Part shown: positions 1-10,396 of the stretch, piece after piece
Numbering within the stretch: position 1 is the stretch's first letter
Layout of the letters: each line of letters opens with the position of its first letter
From: Epinephelus fuscoguttatus
Taxonomy: Eukaryota > Chordata > Actinopteri > Perciformes > Serranidae
Assembly (NCBI RefSeq): GCF_011397635.1
Contig: NC_064771.1
Location: forward strand, 18,539,379 to 18,603,378
Direction: 5' to 3'
DNA: 64,000 nt
The notes under the pieces: generated by a model
Databases searched by the model: none
What the model saw: the letters and a program-made list of their open reading frames with translations, nothing else
What the model was told of the DNA's origin: nothing
Position numbers and translations under genes: made by a program

Positions 1-128
1 CTGGATTCTTGAGAAAACAAACACACACACACACTGACAGTACATTTGGCTACTCAGACTAATGCTACACATTGCTAAAACCCCTAAAAGCGCTATCAAG
101 CCAAAACATTTTGTCACCATTAACGTTA

Positions 129-3100
129 CTAAAACACAGCTCTCGTGCTCATATCCAGATAGGACCCCTGGGGGTGGGCATGGCCATGCTGGTGTTGTCT
201 ATACAGATGCCTGAACGGGATGGAGAGAGACGAGTGAGGGTCCTGACACAGCCGGAGAGGGTAAGATGGAAAGGCGGGGTAGAGGGCTGGGGGAGGAGTG
301 GAGGAGGGAAGACTGGAGGGGAGCGATGGATCCAGCTGAGGGAGAAGAGATGGGTGGTGCAGTACCATATCTGGGCGATAGGGGGCAGCAGGATTAAACT
401 GTGGAATGCCTCCAATTTCAGGGTATGAGGAGGTGGAGGGATTGGGCAAGTTTTGAGGATGTGCTGCTGGTGGTGCAGAGGTGACAGACTGCTGGAAAGA
501 GGAGGACACTGCCAAGCAAGAGGAGGGCTGGAAAGGAGGGTGAGCAAGGGAGGATGACGGATGAGTGAAGGAGGAAGGAGGGAAGCCAGCAGCAGCAGCA
601 AGGGAGGGAGGTTGGGCTTGGTGGCTCAGATTTGGGAGGTGAAGGGCAGAGGTGGGAGCCATATTTGAAAATGACAGGTTTTGCATGTGAGGATGGACGG
701 AGGGGAAGGCAAAGGATGTGGGGCCACCATGATTAGGGAGGGAGCACGGCAGACTGGGAGCTGGCGGGTAGTTGTGGTTGGGGAGAGGCTGAGCAATAAC
801 TGGAACTGGATCAGGATTTGCAGGAGGGATATTTGGATAGATAAATGCTGCTGAGCTCTGATCGCTGGGTGAATTATTTTCACTGGTGATAGCTTCACCC
901 TGCAGCGGCTGACTAGGTTGGGTGAGCAGAGTATGAACTGACATTTGGTCCTGAAGACCCGACTCACACGCAGATGGGGCGGGAAAAGAGGCGTCTGTAG
1001 GTGTTTGGGGGCTGATTGTCTCTGGGATGGCGTGGTAGGTGTTGGCAGAGGGGGAGGAGGAGGACAGGAGTGACTGTGGTGAAGAGGAGTTAGAGGGAGG
1101 CGGAGTGGGGAAGGTGAAGGAGGTCTGCTGCAGAGAGGGAGTAGTGGTGGAAGAGGAGGGGAGCGTGGGGGAGGAGGAGAGGATGGAGGGATAGTCAATA
1201 GGCTGGGGATCAGATGTATCTGAAGAGTCGGGGATGGGGAGGGAGGAGAAGGGGGACGACTGAGGAAGAGGGGCTGAGGGGAAAGAGGATGAGTTGGTCT
1301 GAACATCAGGGAAGGTGGAGGTGTATGCTGGTTCACCCATAGTGTCTGATCTGTGGAGGAGAAACAGAAAAAAGTTACATACATTAGTGCTGAAACGATA
1401 CGTTGAATTTAGGAATTTAGGAATTCCTCTCTCTCTGCATGCCTACCGTTCAATCATACGATTTGCCACCTCACTCCCTGGTGTGCCCTGCATCCCATCG
1501 GCCATGGAGATGTTGATATCAGACATCTGCGATGCCATGAATGCTTGGCCAAGATCTAGCGGCTGCTCCGAGACCAGTGTGTCCTGATAAGAGGCCTCCT
1601 CTGGTCTGAATGCACAGGAGGGGTCAGGCAGTGTGGGCAGAGGGGGCAGAGCGAGGGCCTGCAGGTCTGCTGAGCTGGTGGTTACGGCCTGTGGCAGAAG
1701 CTCAGCAGAGTCGCACGGATCACAGTTCACTGAGAGAGACAAATAGACAAAGTGGTGTTTTAGGATAAGGCAATTCAAGACAATGTAGGAAGCAAGAGTT
1801 TTGACCAAGCATCCAAGGCTCAGTCCAAGCCTAGAGGGGTCTCGGGGAATTTGTTCTCTCAGGGAACAAATTAGTTGCCAAGGAAAAAAATCATTGTATA
1901 GAGCCTCCATCCTATTTTGGACCTAATCTTTTTTCAACTGTTTGTCTTCATTCTGAAACCACAACACAACAAATGTTGAGTAGGACTAATTTTCAATCCT
2001 GTCACTTCAAAAGAGGCAAAAATCACCAGCCGTTACTATTTTTAATGTCCAGTGTGTAGGATTTAGGGGGATATATTGGTAGAAATGAAATATAATATTC
2101 ATAAATATGTTATCTTTAGTTTATAATCACCTGAAACTGAGAATTGTTGTGTTTTCATTACCTTAGAATGAGCTATTATATCTACACACAGAGCGGGACC
2201 TCGTAAGTAGAGTCCACTGGCTTTAGATAGAGCCATTTGTGTTTTGCGTTTCGCCTCGGCCCCCATCGTTCTCCTACATGTTTGGCACATGGGAAAAGTT
2301 TCAGCTGGTTGCAATCTGCAACTTCACCACTAGATGGCACTAAATATTACACTCTTGACTAGACCCTCAAGTTACATGACATGGGTAAGTCAAGTTTATT
2401 TATATAAATTTAGCACCTTATCTTACACAAAGGTATATCAAAGTGCTTTATAGGAAAAAGATAAGGAAAAAAAATACGGTACCACACTTTTTCATTCAAG
2501 TAAATGGCAAAGTGTGTCCAAACTTTTGATTAGTACTGTATATAATATATGATGTGGACATATATATATATATATATGTTATCTAGCTCATCTCAAAGGC
2601 TGCATCCTTGCCGCAGTGGCCGCGGCCTTGATTCCAACCCTCGACCCCTTGCCGCATGTCACCCCCCTCATCTCTCCCCCTTATATGCCACATCTGTCCT
2701 ATCAAATAAAGGCAAAAAGCCCCAAAAAACATATTAAAAAATGAGTACAGTTCGGGCATATTTTAGTTCTTTGGGGCGGGGATTCCAGCAGTGGGCACCA
2801 TAAAGACTAAAAGCAGTTTCACCACATTCGTATTAAACTCTGGGCACCACTAACTGACCAGTCCCTGCAGATCAGAGAGACCTACATATCTTGTACTCAA
2901 CAGACTTAACTGCCATATATTTTGGGCCCAGACCAGACCAATAAGTAGGGCCTTGATGTCGATCTATATTTGACTGGAAACCAATGCAAGGATCTAAGAA
3001 CTGGCGAAATGTGTAAGAGAAGGGTAGGGATTTGGCTAAAACGGCATTACTATTTACTACTCTGGAGTTCACAGATTTAATGTCGAGCTGACAAATCTGC

Positions 3101-5833
3101 CACATTTGAATACATGCCATAATAATCTGGGCTGCTCTAATTACAAATCAGGGATCCCCAACAATGCCAAGTAAATACAGTCTCCAATATTCGGAATTAA
3201 ATATTAGGCCAACAGAAGAACATTTACTTAGTTATGTGACAAAACATTTGACACTGGAGCCCCCCAGCCACCCACTGCACCCCATCTGATAACTAAATAA
3301 TGTAAAAAATGAATGATTTAAAGAGTCCTGGTTATCTGTCTGGTTATCCCACTTACCAATATCCAAGGTTTCTGTCAAGTCAGATATTTTGCGCTTCTGT
3401 CTTGCATCTCTTTGTCTGCAGGGAGAAAAAAGGAGTTTAGATCCTCCACAATATGTATGCAACAGTGTGAAGTGTGTCTGTGTTGGCATTTATTTTGAGT
3501 TACTTTTTGCTGTTCATGCCGTCCTCTCTGAAACCTTTGGCGAAGGGGTTGGAGTTGATCTTCAGCTCTGTGGTCTGAAAACAACAAAAAACAGTGTTAC
3601 AGTTGGTGTACAGTTTCATCTACTTGTGTTCCTGGCTCTCAGTTGTTTAAATTGTGCATACATTCTACTGTTGCTCAGAGGAGTATGTGACTCTGCTGCT
3701 TCAGATATTGTATCATGGTACCTTGCTGTTCTGGTAGGCGGTGACTGTGATAAACTGTGTCTCAGGGAAAATGAAGGAGTGTTGCCCTCCGCCCCACCGC
3801 AGCACGTCTCTGGCTTCGATCACATGAACTCTGGGCTGGTAGCGATGCAGCGAGTGCAGGATGATCTGGAAGTAAAGGAAAAGAGACTGATCCAAGATGC
3901 ACCATAAAGACAGAATCTACCAGTGAGGGTCCGTGTGCTGTGTTTGATCTGGGTCGGTCAGTCCGCAGTACTCACATGTCCCTGTGAGTCAAGTGTGTTG
4001 TTGGTGAGCTTGGCATAGTGAAATGAGATAATGCGGCTCTGCCAGTGAGAACCTGTGGCAGGTGAGTCTGGGTGGATGAAAACCCGGTCCGGTAGCCTCG
4101 CCTCTGCACTTCCCACAGCCTGCCAGCCACCACCTTGGAAGCGATAGCGGGAGTTGTCCACGGGGATGATGTCCAGGAGGAGGATGTAACGGAGAGATGG
4201 GTTCAAGCCTGAGAGCTTTAGCTTCAGTCCGGGGAACATTCGTCTAAGAGAAGGAAAGACATTGGGACAAACATCAGTAAAGATGTGAGAAACAGGATGT
4301 ATTTAAGAAGCTGTGGAGATGAACTGAATGGTGCTTATAAGAGATAAGAGTGGGGTCAAAGGTCAGCGCTCTGTGTTCTCTCACCTGCCCTTCTTTGTGA
4401 TGATCATCTCTGTACCCACTGAGCTGAACTGTTTCCATAAAGACGCGTTCTCCAGCTCCATCTTCACCTCATCTTTTGAGGTTTTGGTGGCAGGGTCACT
4501 GGGGACCGGCGGAGGGGCCAGCAGCCTCGGGGGCAGGGCTTTGGCCGCCACGTCACAGGTGGGAGGGAACAGCGGCATGTGGGCTGGAGCCTGCCGGTCT
4601 GTGGGAGCACACATATACAAAATCTTTTATATGAATGGTTGAAATAAACGTACACAGGTGCAAATGTAGGTTGTGTACCTGTGAGTCTTATCAGTTGTGC
4701 AAACCAGTGGACCAATCAGTGCTCATATCACTTTTGAAAATATATTTGGCTGCTAATAAACTAACTAAATAAACATCCAAAACCAGTTTCTGTGGAAGCG
4801 CAATGTATTCACTTGTTGTTTTCATAGAAACAAAATTCTGCTCCTTTGACTGAATTAATGAGATTACTTTTTTTTAGAATTATGAGAAAAGTTTTCATGG
4901 AGGAAAAAAAGTTTGTTTTTCTGAATTATTGACAAAGTCATTTTGTAAATTCTTGCTTTTCATTAATTTAGAAGAACAAAAGCAGAATTTATTTTTCCAT
5001 TAAATCTTTCTTATAATCCCAAGATAATAATTTAAATTCAGAAAAACAAGCAGAATTTTGTTTCCATTTAATTTTTTTCTGTGATGTTCTGAGAAAATTC
5101 TGAGATGATAATTTGCAAATTTTTGAAAACAGCAGATTTTTTTCAATGAATTTTGTCCTCATAATTTTGAGGGGAAAAAAGTCTTTAATTTAGAAAAATA
5201 GAGAAAGTTCTTTTTCCATTAATTTTTATCTAATAATTAGTTAGATAATTTCCTCGATAATTTAGAGAAATGAGCAGAATATCCTTTTTATCCATGATAT
5301 CTTGACATCCATTTTAATTTAGAAAAATTGGCAGATTTTTTTCTAATAATTCTGCAATATTAATCTCCTAAATTCTAAAAACAGCGGATTTTAGTTCATG
5401 AATTTTGTCCTCATAATTGCTTTGTTTTTGATTCTGAAAAATAGAGCAGATTTTTTTCCATCATTTTTTCATTAATTTAAAGAAAAAAAAGCTGAATTTT
5501 GGATCTATGAAAAAAATTATAATTCTGAGATAATAATCTTGTTAATTTAGATAAGAAAGAGTAGAATTTCTTTTTCTCAAGTGAATGCAGTACATTTCTG
5601 TAAATTATTCTCATGGCAGGTTGCTTAAAAAAAGAGATATGCACCAAGTCTTTGGTTCCAGCCACACTCATAAAAATGCCTGTTCATTGAATGACACACA
5701 CCTGAGTTAGCTCAATGCTTCTGTAACTGATGAAGAGCAAAGTTGGACTGATAAAGTGTTTCAAAAGTACACTAATAAATCTTGGATAAAGACTTAAGAT
5801 TCTAAAAGCATACAGTTCTTTCATAGATGTCTT

Positions 5834-5911
<78 letters not shown>

Positions 5912-5990
5912 CTCTCTCACCTCTGTAAAAGCAGTCTCCAATCCTTTGAGGTCCCAGAGTCAAACTGGGGTACATCTCTACGCTCAGCAT
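129..5990 (-). CDS. tbx6: T-box transcription factor Tbx6 (8 coding exons)
   Basis: Sequence-specific nuclear T-box activator of presomitic mesoderm and somite patterning (family knowledge). Coding exons, 5' to 3' on the minus strand: 5990-5921, 4598-4385, 4243-3976, 3865-3722, 3574-3504, 3415-3357, 1729-1447, 1350-129. All have AG/GT borders and all junction phases agree (2331 bp, 776 residues). The start [10 protein letters not shown] resembles the mammalian TBX6 start, which ends in LYPSL. The T-box spans about residues 72-252: [68 protein letters not shown]. The tail after residue 275 is Ser/Pro/Thr-rich and long, ending in [12 protein letters not shown]. Mammalian TBX6 is about 436 residues and also ends in a YLD-containing peptide. 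The long tail fits the fish fused-somites (tbx24) type. The 3' UTR runs off the left edge. Assignment to Tbx6 rather than another Tbx is strong from the N terminus, T-box and C terminus together. Confidence 0.93.
2047..2355. mobile_element. Short inverted-repeat element, copy 1 (non-autonomous)
   Basis: Begins 'ccagtgtgtaggatttaggg' and ends 'ctagatggcactaaatatta'. The same sequence occurs in the opposite orientation at 13551-14012, including the internal blocks 'ttgttgtgttttcatta' and 'cagctggttgcaatctgca'. Two copies in one window with mirrored termini support a dispersed MITE-like family. It lies in tbx6 intron 6 (between the coding exons at 3357 and 1729). Confidence 0.7.
2394..2460. repeat. 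LINE/SINE 3'-tail-like fragment
   Basis: Contains 'caagtttatttatataaatt' followed by 'tcaaagtgctttata', the reverse form of a 3' tail shared by many fish non-LTR elements. Only the tail is recognisable. Confidence 0.45.
2493..2540. mobile_element. Solo terminal-inverted-repeat remnant of a Tc1-like element
   Basis: The segment with 'gtgtgtccaaacttttg' and then 'agtactgta' is the reverse complement of the left end of the Tc1-like element at 63040, which contains 'caaaagtttggacacacctt'. Only one end is present, so this is a relic. Confidence 0.75.
2583..2735 (+). mobile_element. tRNA-derived SINE fragment (AFC-like tail)
   Basis: Carries a degenerate tRNA B-box-like stretch ('ttgattccaaccc'), then 'gcatgtcacccccctc' and a tail 'ctatcaaataaaggcaaaaa'. 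I recognise this tail from tRNA-derived SINEs of percomorph fish. The 5' tRNA-like part is truncated. Family naming is from memory. Confidence 0.65.
4860..5575. repeat. Degenerate AT-rich tandem array in tbx6 intron 1
   Basis: A roughly 700-bp A/T-rich stretch repeats a loose unit built from 'agcagaattt', a T run, 'ccattaat' and 'ataatttagaaaa'. Copies of the agcagaattt-like core sit near 4980, 5048, 5129, 5273, 5331, 5382, 5446, 5490 and 5559, spaced mostly 45-80 bp apart. No coding potential. It looks like an old, decayed minisatellite. Confidence 0.6.
5847..5909. repeat. (CA)n microsatellite
   Basis: About 63 bp of uninterrupted CA dinucleotides, preceded by a short CT run, lie just downstream of the first tbx6 coding exon, about 12 bp into intron 1. 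The Val-Cys open frame across it is an artefact. Confidence 0.97.
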
Positions 5991-6232
5991 CTTCTCGGTC
6001 TCTGTTTGTCCCTTCACTCGTCCTCTTCAGCTGCTGCAAAGAAACATCTCAGTCTTCAGTTCTTGTCGTCTCCTTCCCTGTCTCCTCGTACAGGTTCTCC
6101 AACTTCGTGATATCAGTCCTCTGTTGCTCTGGAGACCTCTTGTTGAAATCTCCTGTTCCTTCTTGCCTGTGTTTCTGTTCCTTTCTCTCTGCTGTCCTTT
6201 GGCTGAAATGCCCACAGCGGAGACTTGCTCTG

Positions 6233-6262
6233 TTAAATAGGTGTGTGGAGTTTCACACTTAA
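6233..6262 (-). promoter_or_regulatory. tbx6 core promoter: TATA-like box plus T-box-like half sites
   Basis: On the minus strand a TATA-like TATTTAA lies at 6239-6233, about 243 bp before the tbx6 start codon, so transcription would begin near 6205. Just upstream are two sequences resembling T-box half sites: AGGTGTGTG (plus strand, 6239-6247) and TTCACACTT (plus strand, 6252-6260), in opposite orientation. This is inferred from motif similarity only. Confidence 0.4.
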
Positions 6263-7751
6263 GGCCAAATGGCTCCTTTTCTTACATTTGCCTCTGTCTG
6301 TCCACACTACACCCTCATCTTCCCTTCTGTCCCTGCTCCACAAACATAAACAACACTGGTCATTTAGAGAGAGGTGATTGGGAACAGCTAGGGTTTACTT
6401 TAGTGTCTGGTAGGAAAATTAACATAGTTTATATTATTTAATGACAGTAGAGGTAGAACAAGCGCTTGTAATAAAGTCATGTTTTGAGTTATTTGTACTT
6501 CACTTCAGTATTATCATATTGTGGTGCTTTATAATTCTTTTCAAAGCGGAAAGTATTGTGCTTTTTGCCTCACTACAAATATTTTACAGCTGCGTACTGA
6601 TACTGTGCACAAGATGCTTTGCAGATAAAACATAAAATCAGCTTAGAAACTATGATGGATTGCACATCTATATTGAATGTATGGCATATTAAAAATAATA
6701 GACAACTGCAAACAAGATGATAGAGGTCAAGAAGGGACACTGATAATGATGTCACATTTTATTTTGATCCAGTCAGTGTATATTTTCTATAAATGTGCTA
6801 TGGCCTTTACTTTTGATACTTTAAGTGCATTTTCTTGCTAATATTTATGTACTTTTACAGGTCTTTGACTGTCTTTACAAGATGATGTCTAAATACCACT
6901 ACATCCACCACTGTAAGTCAGGAAAAAACTTAATTTAGTTCAGCTTAGTTTATTTATGTGAACATAAATGTGTAAAGAAAAGACAAAAAAAAAAGAAATC
7001 AAAAATGTTAATATTGTGCAAGAGAGGTTAGAGGCCAAAAATGGCTCATGAAGATACCAATACATAAAAAAAATGATTAAAACAACCTAAGAGTGCAAAA
7101 ATTGAACATAATTATTAACAAGCAGAAATAAATCCATTGTAAATACTTGTATCTTTAATTCTAGCCAGTAGTTAAGTATTTAGTCATTGGTACAGTTATG
7201 TGTGTAGTATTACTTACCAGATCTTCTGTTCTAATTTTAGGAAATGCTCCTCAGGTTTCAGAAGCCTCTTATACAAACATATGAATGTAGTGGTTTAGTG
7301 GCAGGACCCCCTGTGGCTGTTTGATGACTTGATGACATGTTTCTTCCTCTCAGCAGGGAGTCGGGCCTTGAGTGAAGGTGGAAGAGGAACACAGTTTGGC
7401 CAGCGGCTGCAATTTGGCCGCAACGCAAACACGACTGTCTAGAAGTTTCAGTGACAAGTTTGAATTCAGGTATGAGCTCAGTTTAACAGCTGATTCTGGG
7501 AAAGGATTCACTGTCATATTTAACATTAGAGCTGATGAATGAATGGATTTAAATGTAAATTCTGCTGTGATGAGGGAAGTTCGGTGAGCAGACTGGATCA
7601 GACAAACCTCTGATAGAGGTACCAGACTGTCACTTAGCGGGTTGTGAAGATATTCAGATCCTTGCAAGCCAAAAATGTTCAGCAAAAGTACAGAAGAATT
7701 ACAAGCAAAATGTTCTTCAAGTAAAAATAAGTCATTGTGCAGCAGAGACTC

Positions 7752-8284
7752 CAGGGGTGGAGAGTAACTAAGTACATTTACTCTAGTACTGTGCTGAAGC
7801 ACAAATCTGAGGTACTTGTACTTTTCTTGAGTATTTTAATCCCATGCCACTTTCTGCCCTTACTCCACCACTCTTCAGATGAAAATATAATGCTTTTTAT
7901 TCAACTACAATTATTTGGTACCTTTTGTGACTTTACACATTAAAAACTTTGTACACAGACCATATGAAAATATACAAGTGCAGCTGAAACAAACAGGCAA
8001 TTGACATAAGATTCACTGGAATTATTTTGATAATTGTTTTAGTGATTTTTCGGACACATTTCATGGTTCCAGGTGCTCAAACATGAAGATTTTCTGCTTT
8101 TTCCTAACTTAATTTGGATTATTCTGCATTCATTATTCTTACTTTTAACACTTTCCTAAAAAAAAATCCTGATTAAATTTAACTAACATTTTCAATGCAG
8201 GACTTTTACTAGTGAGAGTATTTTTACAGTGTGGTATTCGTACTTTTACTCAAGTAAATCATCTGAAAACTTCTTCCACTACTG
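7752..8284. mobile_element. hAT-like non-autonomous fish repeat
   Basis: Starts 'caggggtggagagtaactaa' and ends with sequence whose reverse complement begins 'cagtagtggaagaag'. The inside has the 'gtacttgtacttttcttgag' and 'cttttactcaagtaaa' blocks typical of a common teleost repeat. A target-site duplication is not evident. Confidence 0.6.
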
Positions 8285-8649
8285 CTCCTGTTGGTTTTGT
8301 ATTAATATTCATCATTTTAATGGATTATTATCACTCATGCAGTAACATTTCAAGAGATTTTTTATGCTGCAGGTGGTCCAGAGGGAGTTCATTTTAATGA
8401 CTTGATACACTTTTTGGTAGTTTAACCTACAGCAATACATCATAAAAGTGCTGGGGTTTTTGTATATAAAGCATAAAAAAGTACATTATTTGCCCCTGAA
8501 ATGTAGGGGAGCAGAATAATAAATTATCTTAGATGAAGTACCCAAACTGTACGTTTCACCAGTAGGTGTAAGTGTCTAATGAGAGCAAAACGTGAGGTGG
8601 AATACAAGATTATACAGTTTGTGGACCGTTCTGTCTCTGGATATTAGTG

Positions 8650-8975
8650 TGGCAAAATTTCTCAGTATCTTTATAAGGAAATCAAAGACTTATCTTTTTA
8701 GTCTTGCTTTTAATTTAAAGTAATGTTATAACCTCTGATTTTAAATTTTAGTCATTGACTTTTACGCAATTTGTATCACTGTTTTTTTTTTTCTTTTATT
8801 CTATTGACATTATTTTAATCATTTTTAATGTTTTTGTTGTAATATTTAGTCTGGCAAATTTTTATTTATTTTTATTTTTCCTTTGTATTCATTTATTTTT
8901 TGTCTGTGTTGTTTCAATTTTACCATGTGAAGCATTTTGGGCTGCATGTTTGTGTGAAGGGTGCTCTATAAATAT
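8650..8975 (+). mobile_element. L2-type LINE 3' fragment
   Basis: Contains 'aatcaaagacttatctttt' and the end motif 'gaagcattttgggctgcatg' followed by 'gtgctctataaata'. These match the 3' untranslated end of L2/CR1-type LINEs. No coding sequence remains. Confidence 0.55.
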
Positions 8976-10151
8976 ATGTAAACCTGTTGCAGAAGGGTCT
9001 GAAATGTCTTCAGTTAAAAATAGTACTGTAATCTGCAAAAAAACTTGAAGTCCTTGAAGTAACAATGATCACGACAAATCTTCGTAAGAGACTTTAACAT
9101 GCAAGAACTGGCAACAGTAATCTGCTGTTTTTTTGGGAAGACTCGACAACAGACCGCAGAGGATTAGTGTTACATCATGAGTAGAGCGTTTACAAGTAAA
9201 ATGATCACAGTGTGGCTGTGTAAGAGGTTTCATGTGCACACAGTCAATACCTGGAAAATGCTTTAAGGCCCAAATTTACCTGCCAATGTAACACAAAGTG
9301 TGGCAGCTGGATTCACTTCACAGGAGTGATGGATAAATGTTGTTGTAGTTGTTGTTTTCCTTCTCCATTTGGGTCTGCATGTGTGTGTTGGAGGGGATAA
9401 CAGCTAGTGAGGACTGAGGGGAAGTAGAGGTGTGAACGCCACACTGAGAGAAAGGTCATTGCCTTGACAAGGCAGCGAGGTGTGTGTGTGGTGTCTTATA
9501 ATGTTTTTACGAACTAACAGGTGTGTCAGCCACCAGACTCTGTAACAGCCCATGATGAGGATTGTTACTTGTCTTGTGTTTTTTTTAACCACTCCCTGAG
9601 CGGGGGCAGGTTGTGTGTGCTGTTTACAGAGCATAACGTATTACCATAGGCCTGCTCCCTGACATGTATGTGCTAAGTGGTTTGATATCCACCTATGTTT
9701 GCTCACTGAAGCTTAAAGGTCAAGATACAGAGCAAAAGATACCACAGGAGGTCTTTGAATTTTCATTGTCGGCTCAGATTGGTGCAGATGCTCCTGCTGT
9801 TTGAACACTTCCTGCATGACAGGAACTTGTCCGATTTCCTCGAGCATGTTTACAATGGAACAAGATTTTTAATCTGATGAGGATTACCGTTTTGTTTTTG
9901 TTCCCGTGTGCACAATGTAAAATTTCCCCCTCCTCTCCACACCGGCAAAGGTCACACTTGATGTCACAGCTTATTGGGATTGAAACACACGTTGTGTTTT
10001 CCGTAAATAAATCCTGTGCATGCAAAAGCATGCATTCAGATTACAGATTACATGCTTTATCTTCGGCTTTCACTGTGCATTTGTGGGCCGAGGATATTTA
10101 GTCTCATCCAACACGCCCACAGTCCATTTTTGTGATCAACCAGAACCCATT

Positions 10152-10157
10152 TTTATT
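10152..10157 (-). promoter_or_regulatory. nif3l1 polyadenylation signal candidate
   Basis: AATAAA on the minus strand about 240 bp downstream of the nif3l1 stop codon. It is the first good signal after the coding end. Confidence 0.55.
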
Positions 10158-10396
10158 ACGACCCTGCCAGAAATACATGATAACTAGCACAACATGTACC
10201 AAGGAAGCACTTTTGATTATTGCATGTGGCACAGATACATTGAAATTCTCTTTATAGGTCACAGTTTTACATAAAGAGCCTGCAATCATATCACACACAT
10301 TCCTCTGAATTGCACTGTTAGAAAAGCAGAAGGTGCTTTTGATTAATTGTATCCAAACATAACAGACTAATGAGTGCAGCTGTAGCTCCATGTCGG

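Larger units (their letters stand above)
6245..10150. other. Spacer between tbx6 and nif3l1
   Basis: About 3.9 kb with no supportable gene. It holds a hAT-like fish repeat (7752-8284) and an L2-type LINE tail (about 8650-8975). The rest is A/T-rich unique-looking sequence in which I see nothing definite. Enhancers for tbx6 would be expected here but cannot be read from sequence alone. Confidence 0.7.

Noticed and set aside
149-1384. Additional minus-strand frames (149-601 and 626-1384) and a plus-strand frame (72-428) over the tbx6 last exon
   Set aside because: They are shadows of the Ser/Pro-rich low-complexity tbx6 tail. The chosen frame alone joins the upstream exons in phase and ends in the conserved YLD peptide.
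5802-6017. Val-Cys repeat protein frame near the tbx6 start
   Set aside because: It reads through exon 1 into the (CA)n microsatellite. A good donor at 5920 ends the exon first.
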